From Rotaria socialis (lineage: Eukaryota; Rotifera; Eurotatoria; Philodinida; Philodinidae): a stretch of DNA of 64,000 bases. The notes under the pieces were generated by a model, which worked only from the letters and a program-made list of their open reading frames with translations, had not been told where the DNA came from and did no database searches. Positions within the stretch are counted from its first letter, which is position 1; each line of letters begins with the position of its first letter. Shown piece by piece: positions 61,417 to 64,000 of this stretch. The stretch is from positions 310,001 through 374,000 of the forward strand of contig CAJNYU010001442.1 of the NCBI GenBank assembly GCA_905331475.1, written 5' to 3'. Position numbers and translations under genes: made by a program.

Positions 61417-64000
<2,584 letters not shown>

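Overview
The window is eukaryotic nuclear DNA. It is AT-rich and gene-dense, with mostly 45-70 nt GT-AG introns, genes on both strands, and many short terminal-inverted-repeat (TIR) elements between genes. The gene content is animal: tektin, FANCD2, XK-related protein, a Deformed/Hox4 homeobox gene, multi-EGF protein and an amidated-neuropeptide precursor. The very short introns, the gene density, a degenerate ORF resembling an expanded bdelloid F-box-like family and a very divergent TERT suggest a bdelloid rotifer (Rotaria/Adineta-like). That taxonomic call is inference. Exon coordinates below come from reading splice sites and codon phase by eye.

Layout. 0.66-2.96 kb: PDHB, pyruvate dehydrogenase E1 beta (+). 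3.67-5.85 kb: a disordered unknown protein (+). 5.85-12.8 kb: an accessory gap with several palindromic elements, a non-autonomous hAT-type element with a perfect 8-bp target duplication, a decayed CWC22 fragment (-) and a decayed F-box-like ORF. 12.8-14.4 kb: RPB3 (+). 14.7-19.2 kb: XK-related scramblase-family protein (+). 20.4-27.9 kb: FANCD2 (+). 28.1-30.7 kb: ALG6 (+). 30.9-34.7 kb: tektin (-), with a single-exon gene nested in one intron on the opposite strand. 35.0-36.9 kb: unknown gene (-), head to head with a divergent telomerase reverse transcriptase (+, 37.0-40.9 kb). 41.0-41.9 kb: a P/Q/Y-rich protein (+). 42-45 kb: repeats, including a ~580-bp foldback. 45.2-45.6 kb: ZNRF-type RING ligase (-). 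47.1-47.5 kb: neuropeptide precursor (+). 48.6-50.4 kb: a SWIM-domain gene relic split by a TIR element, then a deleted pogo/Tigger-like transposon. 51.9-53.7 kb: NADP isocitrate dehydrogenase (-). 54.3-58.0 kb: bifunctional mRNA capping enzyme (+). 59.2-60.0 kb: Hox4/Deformed-like gene (-). 61.4 kb to the end: a secreted multi-EGF protein (+), running off the window.

The genes do not form a pathway. They are mostly conserved housekeeping genes (energy metabolism, transcription, capping, N-glycosylation, DNA repair, telomere maintenance) next to developmental and signalling genes. The observations most worth following are the precursor carrying repeated ASLRPYA-Gly-Lys-Arg units, the TERT whose motif B' lacks the usual QG core, the nested gene whose stop codon overlaps its host's splice donor, and a 12-nt micro-exon in the capping enzyme.
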